A stretch of DNA of 64,000 nucleotides from Chitinophaga deserti (lineage in GTDB: Bacteria; Bacteroidota; Bacteroidia; Chitinophagales; Chitinophagaceae), in assembly GCF_003149455.1 (NCBI RefSeq), contig NZ_QFFK01000007.1:372001-436000 (forward strand), read 5' to 3'. Below, piece after piece: positions 34,511-43,747 of this stretch (its first letter is position 1; each line of letters starts with the position of its first letter). The position numbers and the translations under genes are program-made. Under the pieces are notes generated by a model. The model saw only the letters and a list, made by a program, of their open reading frames with translations, was not told the DNA's origin and ran no database searches.

Positions 34511-36304
34511 ATGATACAGCCAAAACGATTATTCGACGCGGTAGCTTACCAGCTGGAGAAATTCCCTAAACCAGACATGGTTGCCTCTAAAGTTGACGGC
34601 AACTGGAAGCCTTACAGCACAGCAGCAGTGCAGGAAAACGCATCACGCCTCGCAGCAGGGCTCCTTACGCTCGGAGTTGGCGGAAACGACATGACGGCGG
34701 AAGGGGCGGATAAAATCGCCATCATTTCCAACAACAGGCCCGAATGGATATTTACCGACCTCGCCGTTCAGCAGACAGGCGCTATACTGGTGCCGCTTTA
34801 TCCCACTACCAATCCGTTGGAAGTAAAGTTCATCCTCAACGATGCCGGAGTGAAATACATTTTCGTGAGCAACCAGGAAATGTTTGATAAGATCAATGAA
34901 CTGAAAGCAGAAGTGCCTACCCTGAAAGGGATCTTTTCTTTCGATGCGGTGAACGGTGCCCCACACTGGACCGAATTAACCGCAAAAGCCACCCCGGAAC
35001 TGGAAGCGGAAGTAAAGCGCATCGCTTCGCAGATACCCGATGAGCACCTGGCCACCATGATCTATACCAGTGGCACCACGGGTACGCCCAAAGGCGTTAT
35101 GCTTACCCATAAAAACATTGTCAGCAACGTATACTTTTCCAAAGCCAGCTTCCCTTTCCCGGATGCTCCGGAAACACGTGTGCTCAGCTTCCTGCCCCTC
35201 AATCACATCTTCGAGAAGATGGTCACTTATATCTATCTCTTCAGCGGTATCAGCATCTATTATGCCGAGAGCATGGATAAAATCGCGGATAACCTCCGCG
35301 AAGTGAAGCCCGATGGTTTTACCACCGTGCCCCGCCTGCTCGAGAAAGTGTATGAGAAAATAATGAGCAAAGGCAATGAGCTTACCGGCATCAAACGCGG
35401 CCTGTTCTTCTGGGCGGTGGCGCTTGGTAAGAAATACGATAACAATATCAGTGGCGGCCCCTGGTACAACATCCAGCTCGCTATTGCCAATAAACTCATC
35501 TTCAGTAAATGGCGTGAAGCCCTCGGTGGTAAGATATCCTTCATCGTTACCGGTGGCGCCGCAGCTTCAGAGAACCTGCTCCGCATCTTCAACGCGGCTA
35601 AAATACCCGTGTATGAAGGATATGGGCCAACAGAGAATAGCCCGGTTATCAGCGTAAACCGCCGTCACCCTGCCGGGCTCACCCGCTTCGGCACTACAGG
35701 CCCCCTCATTGATGGCGTGGAACTGAAGTTTACCGAAGAAGGGGAGATCTGTGTACGTGGCGCTTCCGTGATGAAAGGCTATTACAAACGCCCCGACCTT
35801 ACGGATGAAACGGTGATTGACGGATGGCTGCACACCGGTGATATCGGCACCCTCGTAGACGGGAAGTTCCTGAAGATTACCGACCGTAAAAAGGAATTGT
35901 TTAAGACCAGCGGCGGCAAGTACGTAGCCCCGCAGCCTATTGAGAATAAGATGAAGGAAAGCCCCTTCATTGAGCAGATCATGGTTGTGGGTAACGAGCG
36001 TAAATTCGTTAGTGCCCTCATCGTACCCTCTTTCAGTTTGCTCAAACAGTGGATGGGGCAGAACCATGTTGCTTATACTACGAATGAAGAAGCCGTAAGA
36101 AATCCGCAGGTGCTGGAGATGTTCCAGAAAGTGGTGGACCGTTACAACGCCAACTTCAACCATGTGGAGCAGGTGAAGAAATTTGCCCTTATGGAGCGTG
36201 AATGGGGCGTGGATTCCGGGGAAATGACGCCCAAGCTCAGTCTCCGCCGCAAGATCATCCTCGACAAGTACAAGAACATTATCGACGGGATTTACAACGT
36301 CTGA
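34511..36304 (+). CDS. Long-chain fatty-acid-CoA ligase (AMP-forming)
   Basis: The 597-residue enzyme starts at the ATG at 34511 (MIQPKRLFDAVAYQ); the 12 earlier codons look like leader. It has the AMP-binding signature MIYTSGTTGTPKGVMLTHKN, the adenine motif YEGYGPTENSP, the ADP/ATP hinge DGWLHTGDIG, and the C-terminal Lys region DRKKELFKTSGGKYVAP. The length near 600 and the GYGPTE.SP form point to the long-chain acyl-CoA synthetase group (FadD15/FAA-like). It activates fatty acids to acyl-CoA for beta-oxidation or lipid synthesis, at the inner face of the membrane. It ends at a strong terminator. Confidence 0.93.
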   Translation: MIQPKRLFDAVAYQLEKFPKPDMVASKVDGNWKPYSTAAVQENASRLAAGLLTLGVGGNDMTAEGADKIAIISNNRPEWIFTDLAVQQTGAILVPLYPTTNPLEVKFILNDAGVKYIFVSNQEMFDKINELKAEVPTLKGIFSFDAVNGAPHWTELTAKATPELEAEVKRIASQIPDEHLATMIYTSGTTGTPKGVMLTHKNIVSNVYFSKASFPFPDAPETRVLSFLPLNHIFEKMVTYIYLFSGISIYYAESMDKIADNLREVKPDGFTTVPRLLEKVYEKIMSKGNELTGIKRGLFFWAVALGKKYDNNISGGPWYNIQLAIANKLIFSKWREALGGKISFIVTGGAAASENLLRIFNAAKIPVYEGYGPTENSPVISVNRRHPAGLTRFGTTGPLIDGVELKFTEEGEICVRGASVMKGYYKRPDLTDETVIDGWLHTGDIGTLVDGKFLKITDRKKELFKTSGGKYVAPQPIENKMKESPFIEQIMVVGNERKFVSALIVPSFSLLKQWMGQNHVAYTTNEEAVRNPQVLEMFQKVVDRYNANFNHVEQVKKFALMEREWGVDSGEMTPKLSLRRKIILDKYKNIIDGIYNV

Positions 36305-36315
36305 TTATATTATGC

Positions 36316-36344
36316 AGGGCCGGCGGGCAGCGCCGGCCCTTTTC
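36316..36344 (+). terminator. Rho-independent terminator
   Basis: AGGGCCGGCG and CGCCGGCCCT form a perfect 10-bp stem with a 5-base loop, followed by TTTT. It begins 12 bases after the ligase stop. Confidence 0.85.
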
Positions 36345-36349
36345 TCCTG

Positions 36350-36382
36350 CTTGCCCCGATACCGACAAACCCGTTAACTTTG
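36350..36382 (+). promoter_or_regulatory. Bacteroidota promoter of the acetyltransferase gene
   Basis: CTTG (36350-36353), 21 bases, then TAACTTTG (36375-36382) matches the -33/-7 consensus TTTG-N19-21-TAnnTTTG closely. The -7 element ends only four bases before the ATG, so the transcript may be leaderless. Confidence 0.55.
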
Positions 36383-36386
36383 TGAT

Positions 36387-36950
36387 ATGATACGCCCAGC
36401 TACCCCTGACGATGCGCCTGTAGCAGTTCCACTGCTTTTCCTGGCCATGGAGGAAATCGCCCGCAAGCTCTCCGGAACCAATGACATGCAGGTAGTGACC
36501 CACATTTTCGAACACCTCTTCCGTGAGCGGGGTAACCAATACAGCTATGAGAATGCCCTGATATTTGAAGGGGATAAAGGCCCTGCAGGTATGATCCTCG
36601 GATACGATGGCGGCAAACTACACGACCTCCGCAAGCCCGTCCTCGATTACATCCGCTGGCAGACAGGTGCAGGCATCTGCCCGGAAGACGAAACGCAGCC
36701 CGGAGAGTATTACCTCGACAGTATAGCCGTAGCACCCGGCAATCAGGGTAAAGGCATCGGCAGCAGGTTGATTGGTGCTGCTACCCAAAAAGCAGCTACA
36801 GAAGGCATGCCCCGTGCCGGCCTCCTTGTAAGTACCGATAACCCAGCTGCACAGCGCCTGTATGAGCGCATGGGCTTTAAGGTGGAATACACGATCCCCT
36901 TTGCAGGCGGGCGTTATCACCATCTCGTTAAAAATCTGCAGGAGGCATAG
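36387..36950 (+). CDS. GNAT-family N-acetyltransferase
   Basis: The 187-residue protein starts MIRPATPDDAPVAVPLL, the usual first strand and helix of GNAT enzymes. The acetyl-CoA-binding loop follows YYLDSIAVAPGNQGKGIGSRL (read as Q/R-x-x-G-x-G/A), and motif B is TDNPAAQRLYERMGF. It transfers an acetyl group from acetyl-CoA to an amine; the substrate is not evident. The central part (ICPEDETQPGEYY) is an insertion common in the larger Bacteroidota GNATs. It may share a transcript with the DUF1349-like gene 48 bases downstream. Confidence 0.9.
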   Translation: MIRPATPDDAPVAVPLLFLAMEEIARKLSGTNDMQVVTHIFEHLFRERGNQYSYENALIFEGDKGPAGMILGYDGGKLHDLRKPVLDYIRWQTGAGICPEDETQPGEYYLDSIAVAPGNQGKGIGSRLIGAATQKAATEGMPRAGLLVSTDNPAAQRLYERMGFKVEYTIPFAGGRYHHLVKNLQEA

Positions 36951-36998
36951 TACTTATTGCCCAAACGCGCGTCTCCCTTACTTAACCTGACTATTTAC

Positions 36999-37685
36999 AT
37001 GCTGAAATCACTTTTCCCCTTTTTATGCACGATAATTTCCCTGCCGGCCTTTGCCGCTCATCCGGAAACGTTTGCATTTGAAGACTCCATTCGCCTGAAA
37101 GTGCTCCCCCGCGCCCTTACGGTAGATCCTTCCAAAGGCAGCCTGAAGGCCACGGCAGATAATGGGTTCGTACTCCATGCCAACAGGAATACGGACCTCT
37201 ATACGTTCGTAGACAGCAGCTTTTATGTACACCAGGTGCCTATGGCTACCTTCCTGGCCGATGAGCAGTTTATCTTCTCCGCACGGGTACGTCCTGATTG
37301 CAAAGCCCTTTACGACGGGGGCGCCCTTATCCTTTACACAGACTCTTCCAACTGGGCCAAGCTGCTGATCGAGAAAATGGACGACGGACGTATTATGCTG
37401 GGTTCTTCCCTAGTAACCGGCCGTGTAACAGACGACAGCTATCACCGCGCCGTAAATGCCCCTGAAGTATATGTAAAAGCCGCCCGCTCAGGGAATATCT
37501 ATGGCTTTTACTTCTCGGAAGACGGTAAAAAGTGGCAACTGCTCCGCACTTTCCGCTACCGCAATCCCGCCGGGCTCCGAATCGGGTTCTATGCCCAGTC
37601 GCCCAAAGGAGAAGGGATGGAGCTGCAGGTATCCGATGTTAAATACCGCCCCGAAGCCTTTAAGAATTTCCACGCAGGGGAATAA
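36999..37685 (+). CDS. Secreted DUF1349-type beta-sandwich protein
   Basis: The 228-residue product starts at ATG 36999 with signal peptide MLKSLFPFLCTIISLPAFA. The mature domain has the concanavalin-like pattern of DUF1349 proteins: VRPDCKALYDGGALILYTDS, NWAKLLIEKMDDG, RSGNIYGFYFSEDGKKWQL and GLRIGFYAQSP. Such domains are thought to bind or act on sugars. An earlier in-frame start would put 14 polar residues before the signal peptide. A carbohydrate-related role fits the GH5 gene in this window but is not proven. Confidence 0.82.
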   Translation: MLKSLFPFLCTIISLPAFAAHPETFAFEDSIRLKVLPRALTVDPSKGSLKATADNGFVLHANRNTDLYTFVDSSFYVHQVPMATFLADEQFIFSARVRPDCKALYDGGALILYTDSSNWAKLLIEKMDDGRIMLGSSLVTGRVTDDSYHRAVNAPEVYVKAARSGNIYGFYFSEDGKKWQLLRTFRYRNPAGLRIGFYAQSPKGEGMELQVSDVKYRPEAFKNFHAGE

Positions 37686-37748
37686 CATCCCCTTGCCATT
37701 CATCCATTAATCCGATGTCTGAATGACAATTATCCTATTTTGTCACGA

Positions 37749-37756
37749 TAACTTTG
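37749..37756 (+). promoter_or_regulatory. Bacteroidota -7 element TAACTTTG
   Basis: A perfect TAnnTTTG lies 25 bases before the outer-membrane receptor start. The -33 region at the usual distance is weak. Confidence 0.4.
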
Positions 37757-37780
37757 ATAAAAATTCGGGACTAAATAGCG

Positions 37781-40249
37781 ATGAGGAAATTAGGCTTATT
37801 GATATGGAGCATGATCGTGCTCGCGGGAACGGGCGCCATGGCACAGCAGCAGCCACAACAGCAGAACGGCGGGCAGCAGGCGGAAATACTTGGTAAATTA
37901 ATCGATAATCAGACTGGCAAACCGGTAGAATATGCATCGGTGGCACTGTTGAAAGCCGCGGATTCATCCGTGGTAACAGGCATGCTGTCTAAAGGCAATG
38001 GTGATTTCGATTTCCGGAACATTACACCGGGTAAATACATCCTTAAGATATACTTTATTGGTTACGAAACTTTCTTTAAAGCCGTAACCGTACGCCAAAG
38101 CAGCGATGTGGGCAATATCCGTCTTAAAACTACGGCTACCGCCCTAAAAGGAGTGGAAGTAGTGGGAGAGAAGCCTGCTTTTACCATGGAGATCGACAAG
38201 CGCGTGTTTAACGTGGAAAAGAACCTCTCCAGCATGGGCGGTACTGCCACCGATGTGCTCCGTCAGGTACCTTCTGTTAACGTGGATATTGATGGTAATG
38301 TGAGTGTACGCAACGGCAGTCCTACTATTTTCATAGACGGCCGCCCCAGCACCCTTACGCTCGACCAGATCCCTGCCGATGCTATTGCCAGCGTGGAAGT
38401 GGTCACCAATCCCTCCGCCAAATACGATGCCGAAGGCATGAGCGGCATTCTCAATATCGTACTGAAGAAAAACCGCAAAGCCGGTATTAACGGCCTTATC
38501 CAGGCCGGATACTCCTCTACCAAAAGCTCCAATGCCGGGGTGGATCTCAATGCCCGTCAGGGTAAGATCAATGTTTTCCTGAATTACAGCCTGCGCGACC
38601 GCCGCTCGCCCATGAAGCAGCACATGTTCCGTAAAAACATCGATGGTAACGATATCACGTATATGGATCAGTACCAGGATGGGGAATTCGGCCGCCGCTT
38701 CCAGAACGGCCGCTTTGGCTTCGACTGGTTCATCGACAACCGCAACACCCTCACCATTTCACAGGGCATTACCGCCGGTGATTTCAATAACCTGAATACA
38801 CAGGAAATCTTCGATCTTAACAGCAATAAAGAACGTACACAGCGGGGCTATGGCCGTAACGACAGTAAGCACAATTTCCGAAACTACGCCACGCAGGTGG
38901 GCTACAAACGCACCTTCTCCAAAGAAGGACAGGAACTTACCGCAGATGTAACGTATAACAAGGCGAACAACCGTAATAACAACGATTACAGCCTGCAATA
39001 CTTCGACATGGCCGGCCAGCCCAGCAATACTCCCAATCAGCCGGAGCTGCGTTATGGTAAAGGCAATGGCGGAACCACCTATCTCACGGCACAGGTGGAT
39101 TTCGTAACCCCGCTTAGCGAGAAATCGAAGCTGGAAGCTGGTCTCCGGTCTAATAACAGGAAGTTCAATAACCTATTGAACACTTACGGGAAAGACTTCG
39201 CAACAGGCGAGTACCAGTACGATTCCAGCCTTTCCAACAACTACCGTTATAAAGAGCAGATCAATGCTGCTTATGTGAGCTATACCAATGGATTCGGGAA
39301 CTTCGGTTTCCAGACAGGGCTGCGTGCGGAGCAATCCTTTTACAGTGGCGAAATGCTGAATGTGAAAGGAGCAGCCTATGAGATCGATTATCCGATCAGT
39401 CTTTTCCCCAGTGTGTTTCTGACGCAGAAGTTCGAAGGCGATCATGAGTTGCAATTGAACTACAGCCGCCGTATCCAGCGCCCCTGGTTCCGCGACCTGT
39501 TGCCCAATATAGAATACAATGCCAACTCTGCCCGCCGAGGTAACCCCACGCTCACACCGGAGTTCACTAATTCTTTCGAGCTGTCTTACATGAAAGACTT
39601 CAACCGTAAGATGAACGTGCTGGCCTCCGTATATTTCCGGAATACCAATAACGCCATCACTAACTTCTACGTAGATACCACGCTGGTGCTGGATGGACAG
39701 GAGCGTAAAGTGCTGCTGAACTACCCCATCAACGCCGACCGCCGCAATTCCTACGGCGCCGAGCTGACGGTGCGTAACCAGATCACCAAAGGCTGGGATA
39801 TCACTACCAACGTGAATATGGCGCAAACCAGTGTTAGTGCGCAGGACCTGGACAATTCCGGGTTCGTATGGTTCGGGAAAATCAACAGTAATACCAAGCT
39901 GCCGTGGAATCTCACTTTGCAGGTTACCGGTGAATATGAATCCCGTCAGATCCTGCCACAGGGTGAAGAAGCGCCGGAATACCAGATAGACATGGCGGTG
40001 AAGCGCGATTTCCTGAAGAAGAAAAACCTCTCCGTAACCGTAGGCCTGAACGATATTTTCAATACGGACCGCGACCTCAGCTGGACTACCACCAATTTCT
40101 CCGAATCCGAGCGTTACCGTAAACGGGTATCCCGTGAGCTTCGTGTGAACGTAAGCTGGCGCTTCGGTAAAATGGACGCTAAGATCTTTAAGAAGAAGCG
40201 TGGTGGAGATGAAGGCGGTGGCGATATGGGAGGCGGAGATGGATTCTAA
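37781..40249 (+). CDS. TonB-dependent-receptor-like outer-membrane protein with carboxypeptidase-like N-terminal domain
   Basis: The 822-residue protein has a signal peptide (cleavage near AMAQQ) followed by a Gln-rich linker. A carboxypeptidase-regulatory-like domain (ILGKLIDNQTGKPVEYASVAL, residues about 35-110) comes next. The plug (TDVLRQVPSVNVDIDGNVSV, IFIDGRPSTLTLDQIPADAI) and a large C-terminal beta-barrel follow. This is the SusC-unlike OMP_b-brl type common in Bacteroidota, probably importing a ligand or acting in envelope biogenesis. No SusD partner is adjacent. The tail is unusual: a Gly/Asp-rich run (GGDEGGGDMGGGDGF) after KKKR, instead of a terminal aromatic strand. Confidence 0.85.
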   Translation: MRKLGLLIWSMIVLAGTGAMAQQQPQQQNGGQQAEILGKLIDNQTGKPVEYASVALLKAADSSVVTGMLSKGNGDFDFRNITPGKYILKIYFIGYETFFKAVTVRQSSDVGNIRLKTTATALKGVEVVGEKPAFTMEIDKRVFNVEKNLSSMGGTATDVLRQVPSVNVDIDGNVSVRNGSPTIFIDGRPSTLTLDQIPADAIASVEVVTNPSAKYDAEGMSGILNIVLKKNRKAGINGLIQAGYSSTKSSNAGVDLNARQGKINVFLNYSLRDRRSPMKQHMFRKNIDGNDITYMDQYQDGEFGRRFQNGRFGFDWFIDNRNTLTISQGITAGDFNNLNTQEIFDLNSNKERTQRGYGRNDSKHNFRNYATQVGYKRTFSKEGQELTADVTYNKANNRNNNDYSLQYFDMAGQPSNTPNQPELRYGKGNGGTTYLTAQVDFVTPLSEKSKLEAGLRSNNRKFNNLLNTYGKDFATGEYQYDSSLSNNYRYKEQINAAYVSYTNGFGNFGFQTGLRAEQSFYSGEMLNVKGAAYEIDYPISLFPSVFLTQKFEGDHELQLNYSRRIQRPWFRDLLPNIEYNANSARRGNPTLTPEFTNSFELSYMKDFNRKMNVLASVYFRNTNNAITNFYVDTTLVLDGQERKVLLNYPINADRRNSYGAELTVRNQITKGWDITTNVNMAQTSVSAQDLDNSGFVWFGKINSNTKLPWNLTLQVTGEYESRQILPQGEEAPEYQIDMAVKRDFLKKKNLSVTVGLNDIFNTDRDLSWTTTNFSESERYRKRVSRELRVNVSWRFGKMDAKIFKKKRGGDEGGGDMGGGDGF

Positions 40250-40356
40250 CCGGGAGTTGTTATTTTAATAACATACCGGGCCCATTCATTTTCACGCTGT
40301 TTTGCTGCCAAGTCAGGAAAAATAGTTAACTTATACTTCACCCATTCAAGTTTACT

Positions 40357-41403
40357 ATGCTTTCGCTACAGGTCATTACTGATCCGGTCTATGTTAAGCC
40401 AGCCAGGCCCAGCTATTTCGAGCGCTTTATCCGCGACCCGAAGGATGTACCATTCGTACATCTGTCTATCCAGATTACCCTGGTATTGGGTATTACGGCT
40501 GTATTGTTGTACATGCCTTTCGTCGATGGCTGGCTTTGGGGAGTAGTAGCTGCAGTTTACCTTTTCTTCAACAATTTTGTATTCAAAGGCCCGTTCGGCC
40601 TGATGCTTCACTGTACCAGTCACCGTGCCTTTTTCAAAAAGGAGTACGGTTTCATGAACCATTACCTGCCGTGGGTATTGAGCCCTCTCTTCGGGCAAAC
40701 GCCGGAAACTTACTTTAGTCACCATATTGGTATGCATCATGCAGAAAATAATATGGAGGAAGACGAAAGCAGTACCATGCCTTTCCAGCGTGATTCTCTG
40801 CGTGGGTTCGGACATTATTTAGGGGTGTTCTTTTTTGCAGGTGTATTTAACCTGGCGGTATATTTTTATAAAAGGAACCGTAAACGGCTCATGTATCGCT
40901 CGGTACGCGGGGAATTGTTGTTTTATGCCCTCTGCGTAGGGCTCTCGTTTGTAAACTGGCAGGCCACACTGGTCGTGTTCATCATTCCATTCGTTATTTC
41001 CCGCATCATCATGATGATGGGCAACTGGGCGCAACACGGATTCATCGATGCTAAAGACCCTTCCAATCATTACAAGAACTCCATCACCTGCATCAATACC
41101 AAGTACAACCATAAATGCTGGAATGACGGGTATCATATCAGTCACCACGTTAAACCCAATATGCATTGGACGGAACATCCGGTTTATTTCCGCAGTACCC
41201 TACAGGAGTATATCGACAATGAGGCTATTGTGTTCGATGGTATTCACTTCCTCCATGTATTTGCATGGCTGGTGACCCGCAGGTACGATAAGCTGGCGAG
41301 GCATTTTGTGAATATCGGCGACCGTTTCCAGTCGGATGAAGAAGTGATTGCCTTCCTGAAGGAGCGTACGCGTAAGATTGTTCCGGAATTGCAGGTGGCA
41401 TAA
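40357..41403 (+). CDS. Membrane fatty-acid desaturase
   Basis: The 348-residue protein has four or more hydrophobic segments and the three histidine clusters of the di-iron desaturase/hydroxylase superfamily: HCTSH (residues 85-89), HHIGMHH (122-128) and HISHH with a later His in PNMHWTEHP. These bind two irons that activate oxygen to introduce a double bond into acyl chains. The regiospecificity cannot be read. It may adjust membrane fluidity. It is a single gene in its own interval, with no terminator seen after it. Confidence 0.85.
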   Translation: MLSLQVITDPVYVKPARPSYFERFIRDPKDVPFVHLSIQITLVLGITAVLLYMPFVDGWLWGVVAAVYLFFNNFVFKGPFGLMLHCTSHRAFFKKEYGFMNHYLPWVLSPLFGQTPETYFSHHIGMHHAENNMEEDESSTMPFQRDSLRGFGHYLGVFFFAGVFNLAVYFYKRNRKRLMYRSVRGELLFYALCVGLSFVNWQATLVVFIIPFVISRIIMMMGNWAQHGFIDAKDPSNHYKNSITCINTKYNHKCWNDGYHISHHVKPNMHWTEHPVYFRSTLQEYIDNEAIVFDGIHFLHVFAWLVTRRYDKLARHFVNIGDRFQSDEEVIAFLKERTRKIVPELQVA

Positions 41404-41505
41404 ATTTGTTAGTTTACCCAAATCCATTATTTTTAACGTCACAAAAATTGTTAATCAGCAGGTTACCCGGTCTGCACTTTTATTCCCGAACCGCATACAT
41501 TACCT

Positions 41506-43056
41506 ATGAAAAAGTTATTGTTTTTGCTGCTGGTTATGGCAGCAGTCCACCCGATTATGGCACAGCAGGTATATCAGATCCGTGCCGACAGCGTCCGTAT
41601 TTACAACGTTTGCGATACTGCAGAACTGATCCTGGAAAACCGGACCAGTAAGGTAAATGGCTATCTTTTCAATAAAGGGAATGGTCGTACAGAGTTCCGT
41701 AAAATAGATCTTGTTTCAGTGGGGAATCACCAGCTGGCCATCGCCGGACAGGATACCATTGATCTCCGTACTATTGGCGGAATAGGCATTGATACCGCTT
41801 ACCGCTCCGGGGATAGTATCCGCTACGTTAAGAATGGGGTGATAACCCGCATCTACGCCCCGTTGCCTGCCCCGGAAGGGTACATCCTCAATCAGACGAA
41901 TACTCCGCAGACGGCCCAGTTTAATATCAAGGGCGAAGGGCGTACTGCCGGAAGTTTTACTGTAATACGCAAGGGGGCTAACAGTTACATGAACAGTTTT
42001 ACACTGCTTGATTCACTCGGCACAAGAGGTGCCAATATGCAGTTGACGGGTGGAGATACTGCCGGCCTAGCTTTCTATGTACATAGTGGGGCATTCTGGG
42101 CTAAGAGATTTGAAATCGGTCCTTCAGGGGTTACCAACTTCTACAGTAACCTCTTTTCTACAGGTAGCTTTACAATGGGGTATGGGGTGGATACAGCCCA
42201 GTTGAACTTTCAGGGAGCCAAAGTGAATTACATGGCATTCCCTAACAGGGGGATAGCACCACCGGCTTACAGTACCAGAAGTATCGGCACAAAAATCATT
42301 TATTTTGGAAACATCAGCGCAGCCCATGCCGATTTCGCAACAGGACTGGAAACACAGCACATCTGGCAAAGTGTACCGCAGTTTAACAGTACTAATGGCT
42401 TCAAGTGGTACGGTGGTACCACAGAAGCAATGAAACTCTCTGGTGACGGGGTATTAACGATCGGGGATAAAATCAGAACCGATGTTATCTGGGGCGATTC
42501 AACCGGGCTGCTTATCAGTGGTAACAATTCAACGGCAAGATTACAACTTGTCGGAGGAGGGACTGGAATGTATTCTTCCAGAGGAGGACAGATCAATCTG
42601 ATTAGTGGAGGGGATACAACTACAACAGCCCGCGGGGGGATAACATTTCACGCCGGTAATATCGGAGACGGAACAGAGCAGCTGGAACGGATGCGGCTTA
42701 CAAGTACGGGGAAATTAGGTATTGGTATCAGTGGTTTGCATTCCACGCTACACGTTAACGGTTCTGTTGCTTATGGTGTGGCAGCTTTAACCGGCAGTGC
42801 CACTTTGCACGATTGGCAATGTAATGTAATGGTGAACAATGCGGCGAATGCTAATATCACGCTGCCTACTGCCACAAATTGCATGGGCAGGGAGTATACC
42901 ATTGTTAAAATATCTTCTTCGGCAGCCACTGTAACCGTGGCTACTACAGGTGGAGAACTGATCAATAACGCCACTACATATCTGCTGGCTACGCAGTACA
43001 AAACGGTAACACTCTGGAGTAACGGCACACAGTGGCTGATTAAATATGCAAACTAA
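41506..43056 (+). CDS. Secreted fibre-like protein of unknown function
   Basis: The 516-residue product has a signal peptide (MKKLLFLLLVMAAVHPIMA). The body is rich in Gly, Ser, Thr and beta strands, with repeated patterns like FNIKGEGRTAGSFTV, TGGDTAGLAFYVHSG and RLTSTGKLGIGISG. It ends in a compact domain (ANITLPTATNCMGREYTIVK ... TLWSNGTQWLIKYAN). This resembles the tail-fibre-like surface proteins common in Bacteroidota, in which a TLWSNGTxW end caps the fibre. No chaperone-of-endosialidase domain is present. It is not recognised beyond this and overlaps the next, convergent gene by four bases. Confidence 0.75.
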   Translation: MKKLLFLLLVMAAVHPIMAQQVYQIRADSVRIYNVCDTAELILENRTSKVNGYLFNKGNGRTEFRKIDLVSVGNHQLAIAGQDTIDLRTIGGIGIDTAYRSGDSIRYVKNGVITRIYAPLPAPEGYILNQTNTPQTAQFNIKGEGRTAGSFTVIRKGANSYMNSFTLLDSLGTRGANMQLTGGDTAGLAFYVHSGAFWAKRFEIGPSGVTNFYSNLFSTGSFTMGYGVDTAQLNFQGAKVNYMAFPNRGIAPPAYSTRSIGTKIIYFGNISAAHADFATGLETQHIWQSVPQFNSTNGFKWYGGTTEAMKLSGDGVLTIGDKIRTDVIWGDSTGLLISGNNSTARLQLVGGGTGMYSSRGGQINLISGGDTTTTARGGITFHAGNIGDGTEQLERMRLTSTGKLGIGISGLHSTLHVNGSVAYGVAALTGSATLHDWQCNVMVNNAANANITLPTATNCMGREYTIVKISSSAATVTVATTGGELINNATTYLLATQYKTVTLWSNGTQWLIKYAN

Positions 43057-43346
43057 GCATTGAGAAAGCTTAGTCCGGCTGCTGCCAGTGCATCTTTTAG
43101 CTTCGGGAGGGAGGAAGGTCCCATACCATGGAGTGCAAGAATCTCTTTCTGCGAATGCTTTGCCAGTTGCTGAATGGTTGTAATGCCTGCATTTTCCAGT
43201 GCCCTGCGTGCGGGGCCTGATAGTGTTGCCAGAAAACCTGCATCAGGCGCGGTATCCGCTTCGCACTGAGGGCAAACCGGGCAGTCAGACGACTTATAAT
43301 ACCGGTGGCCCCTGGGGCAGGTACGTAATGTCTTTTCAGAAGGCAT
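43053..43346 (-). CDS. Zinc-ribbon plus helix-hairpin-helix protein (RNAP alpha-CTD-like)
   Basis: The 97-residue product has an N-terminal Cys/His motif (CPRGHRYYKSSDCPVCPQC) that looks like a zinc ribbon. A helix-hairpin-helix domain follows (ARRALENAGITTIQQLAKHS, then LHGMGPSSLPKLKDAL), like the C-terminal domain of the RNA polymerase alpha subunit. Such proteins are common in Bacteroidota as stand-alone small genes. DNA or protein binding is likely. The function is unknown. Its 3' end overlaps the fibre-like gene by four bases. Confidence 0.78.
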   Translation of the reverse strand: MPSEKTLRTCPRGHRYYKSSDCPVCPQCEADTAPDAGFLATLSGPARRALENAGITTIQQLAKHSQKEILALHGMGPSSLPKLKDALAAAGLSFLNA

Positions 43347-43402
43347 ATTATTGTCGTTTTTTACTGAACTTTAAATTAGTGCTTAAATCTTAAATACGAC
43401 CT

Positions 43403-43585
43403 ATGGAGACGCGTAAGCTCATTGGATTAGTATTGTTGCTGGCCGGCCTGACCTTAGGCTTTGGCAGCATCTGGCGCAGGAAAAGGGGGCACTCTGCTAA
43501 AGGAGCCGGGGCTGTGATGACACTGGCTTTTGTGATGGAAGGGGTAGGTATTGCATTGTTGGCAGGTGGTTGTGGAGGGGAATGA
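43403..43585 (+). CDS. Small two-helix membrane protein
   Basis: The 60-residue product has two hydrophobic segments (LIGLVLLLAGLTLGFGSI and AVMTLAFVMEGVGIALLAGG) separated by a basic loop (WRRKRGHSAKG). It is divergent from the zinc-ribbon gene. No family is recognised. The clean hydrophobic pattern and separate start support a real gene. Confidence 0.55.
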   Translation: METRKLIGLVLLLAGLTLGFGSIWRRKRGHSAKGAGAVMTLAFVMEGVGIALLAGGCGGE

Positions 43586-43671
43586 CAGGAGGGCTATGAT
43601 ATACCCGGCCAGACCGGTTATCTATTTCCGTTTTAATGATGCGGATTGCTAAAAAAATTAGTGGTGTTAAT

Positions 43672-43701
43672 TTTGTGATTTAAATATTTCTTGTACATTT
43701 G
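43672..43701 (+). promoter_or_regulatory. Bacteroidota promoter of the RHS operon
   Basis: TTTG (43672-43675), 18 bases, then TACATTTG (43694-43701) is a near-perfect -33/-7 pair. A second, weaker pair lies just upstream: ATTG 43645-43648, 19 bases, TAATTTTG 43668-43675. The 5' leader of the operon would be about 140 bases. Confidence 0.6.
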
Positions 43702-43747
43702 ATTGAAATTGAATACGTTTTTACCTATGAATTAAAAACGGTTTGAT

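Noticed and set aside
40255-40290. Hairpin after the receptor-like gene (TGTTATT / AATAACA)
   Set aside because: The stem is short and A+T-rich and no T-run follows, so it is not called a terminator.
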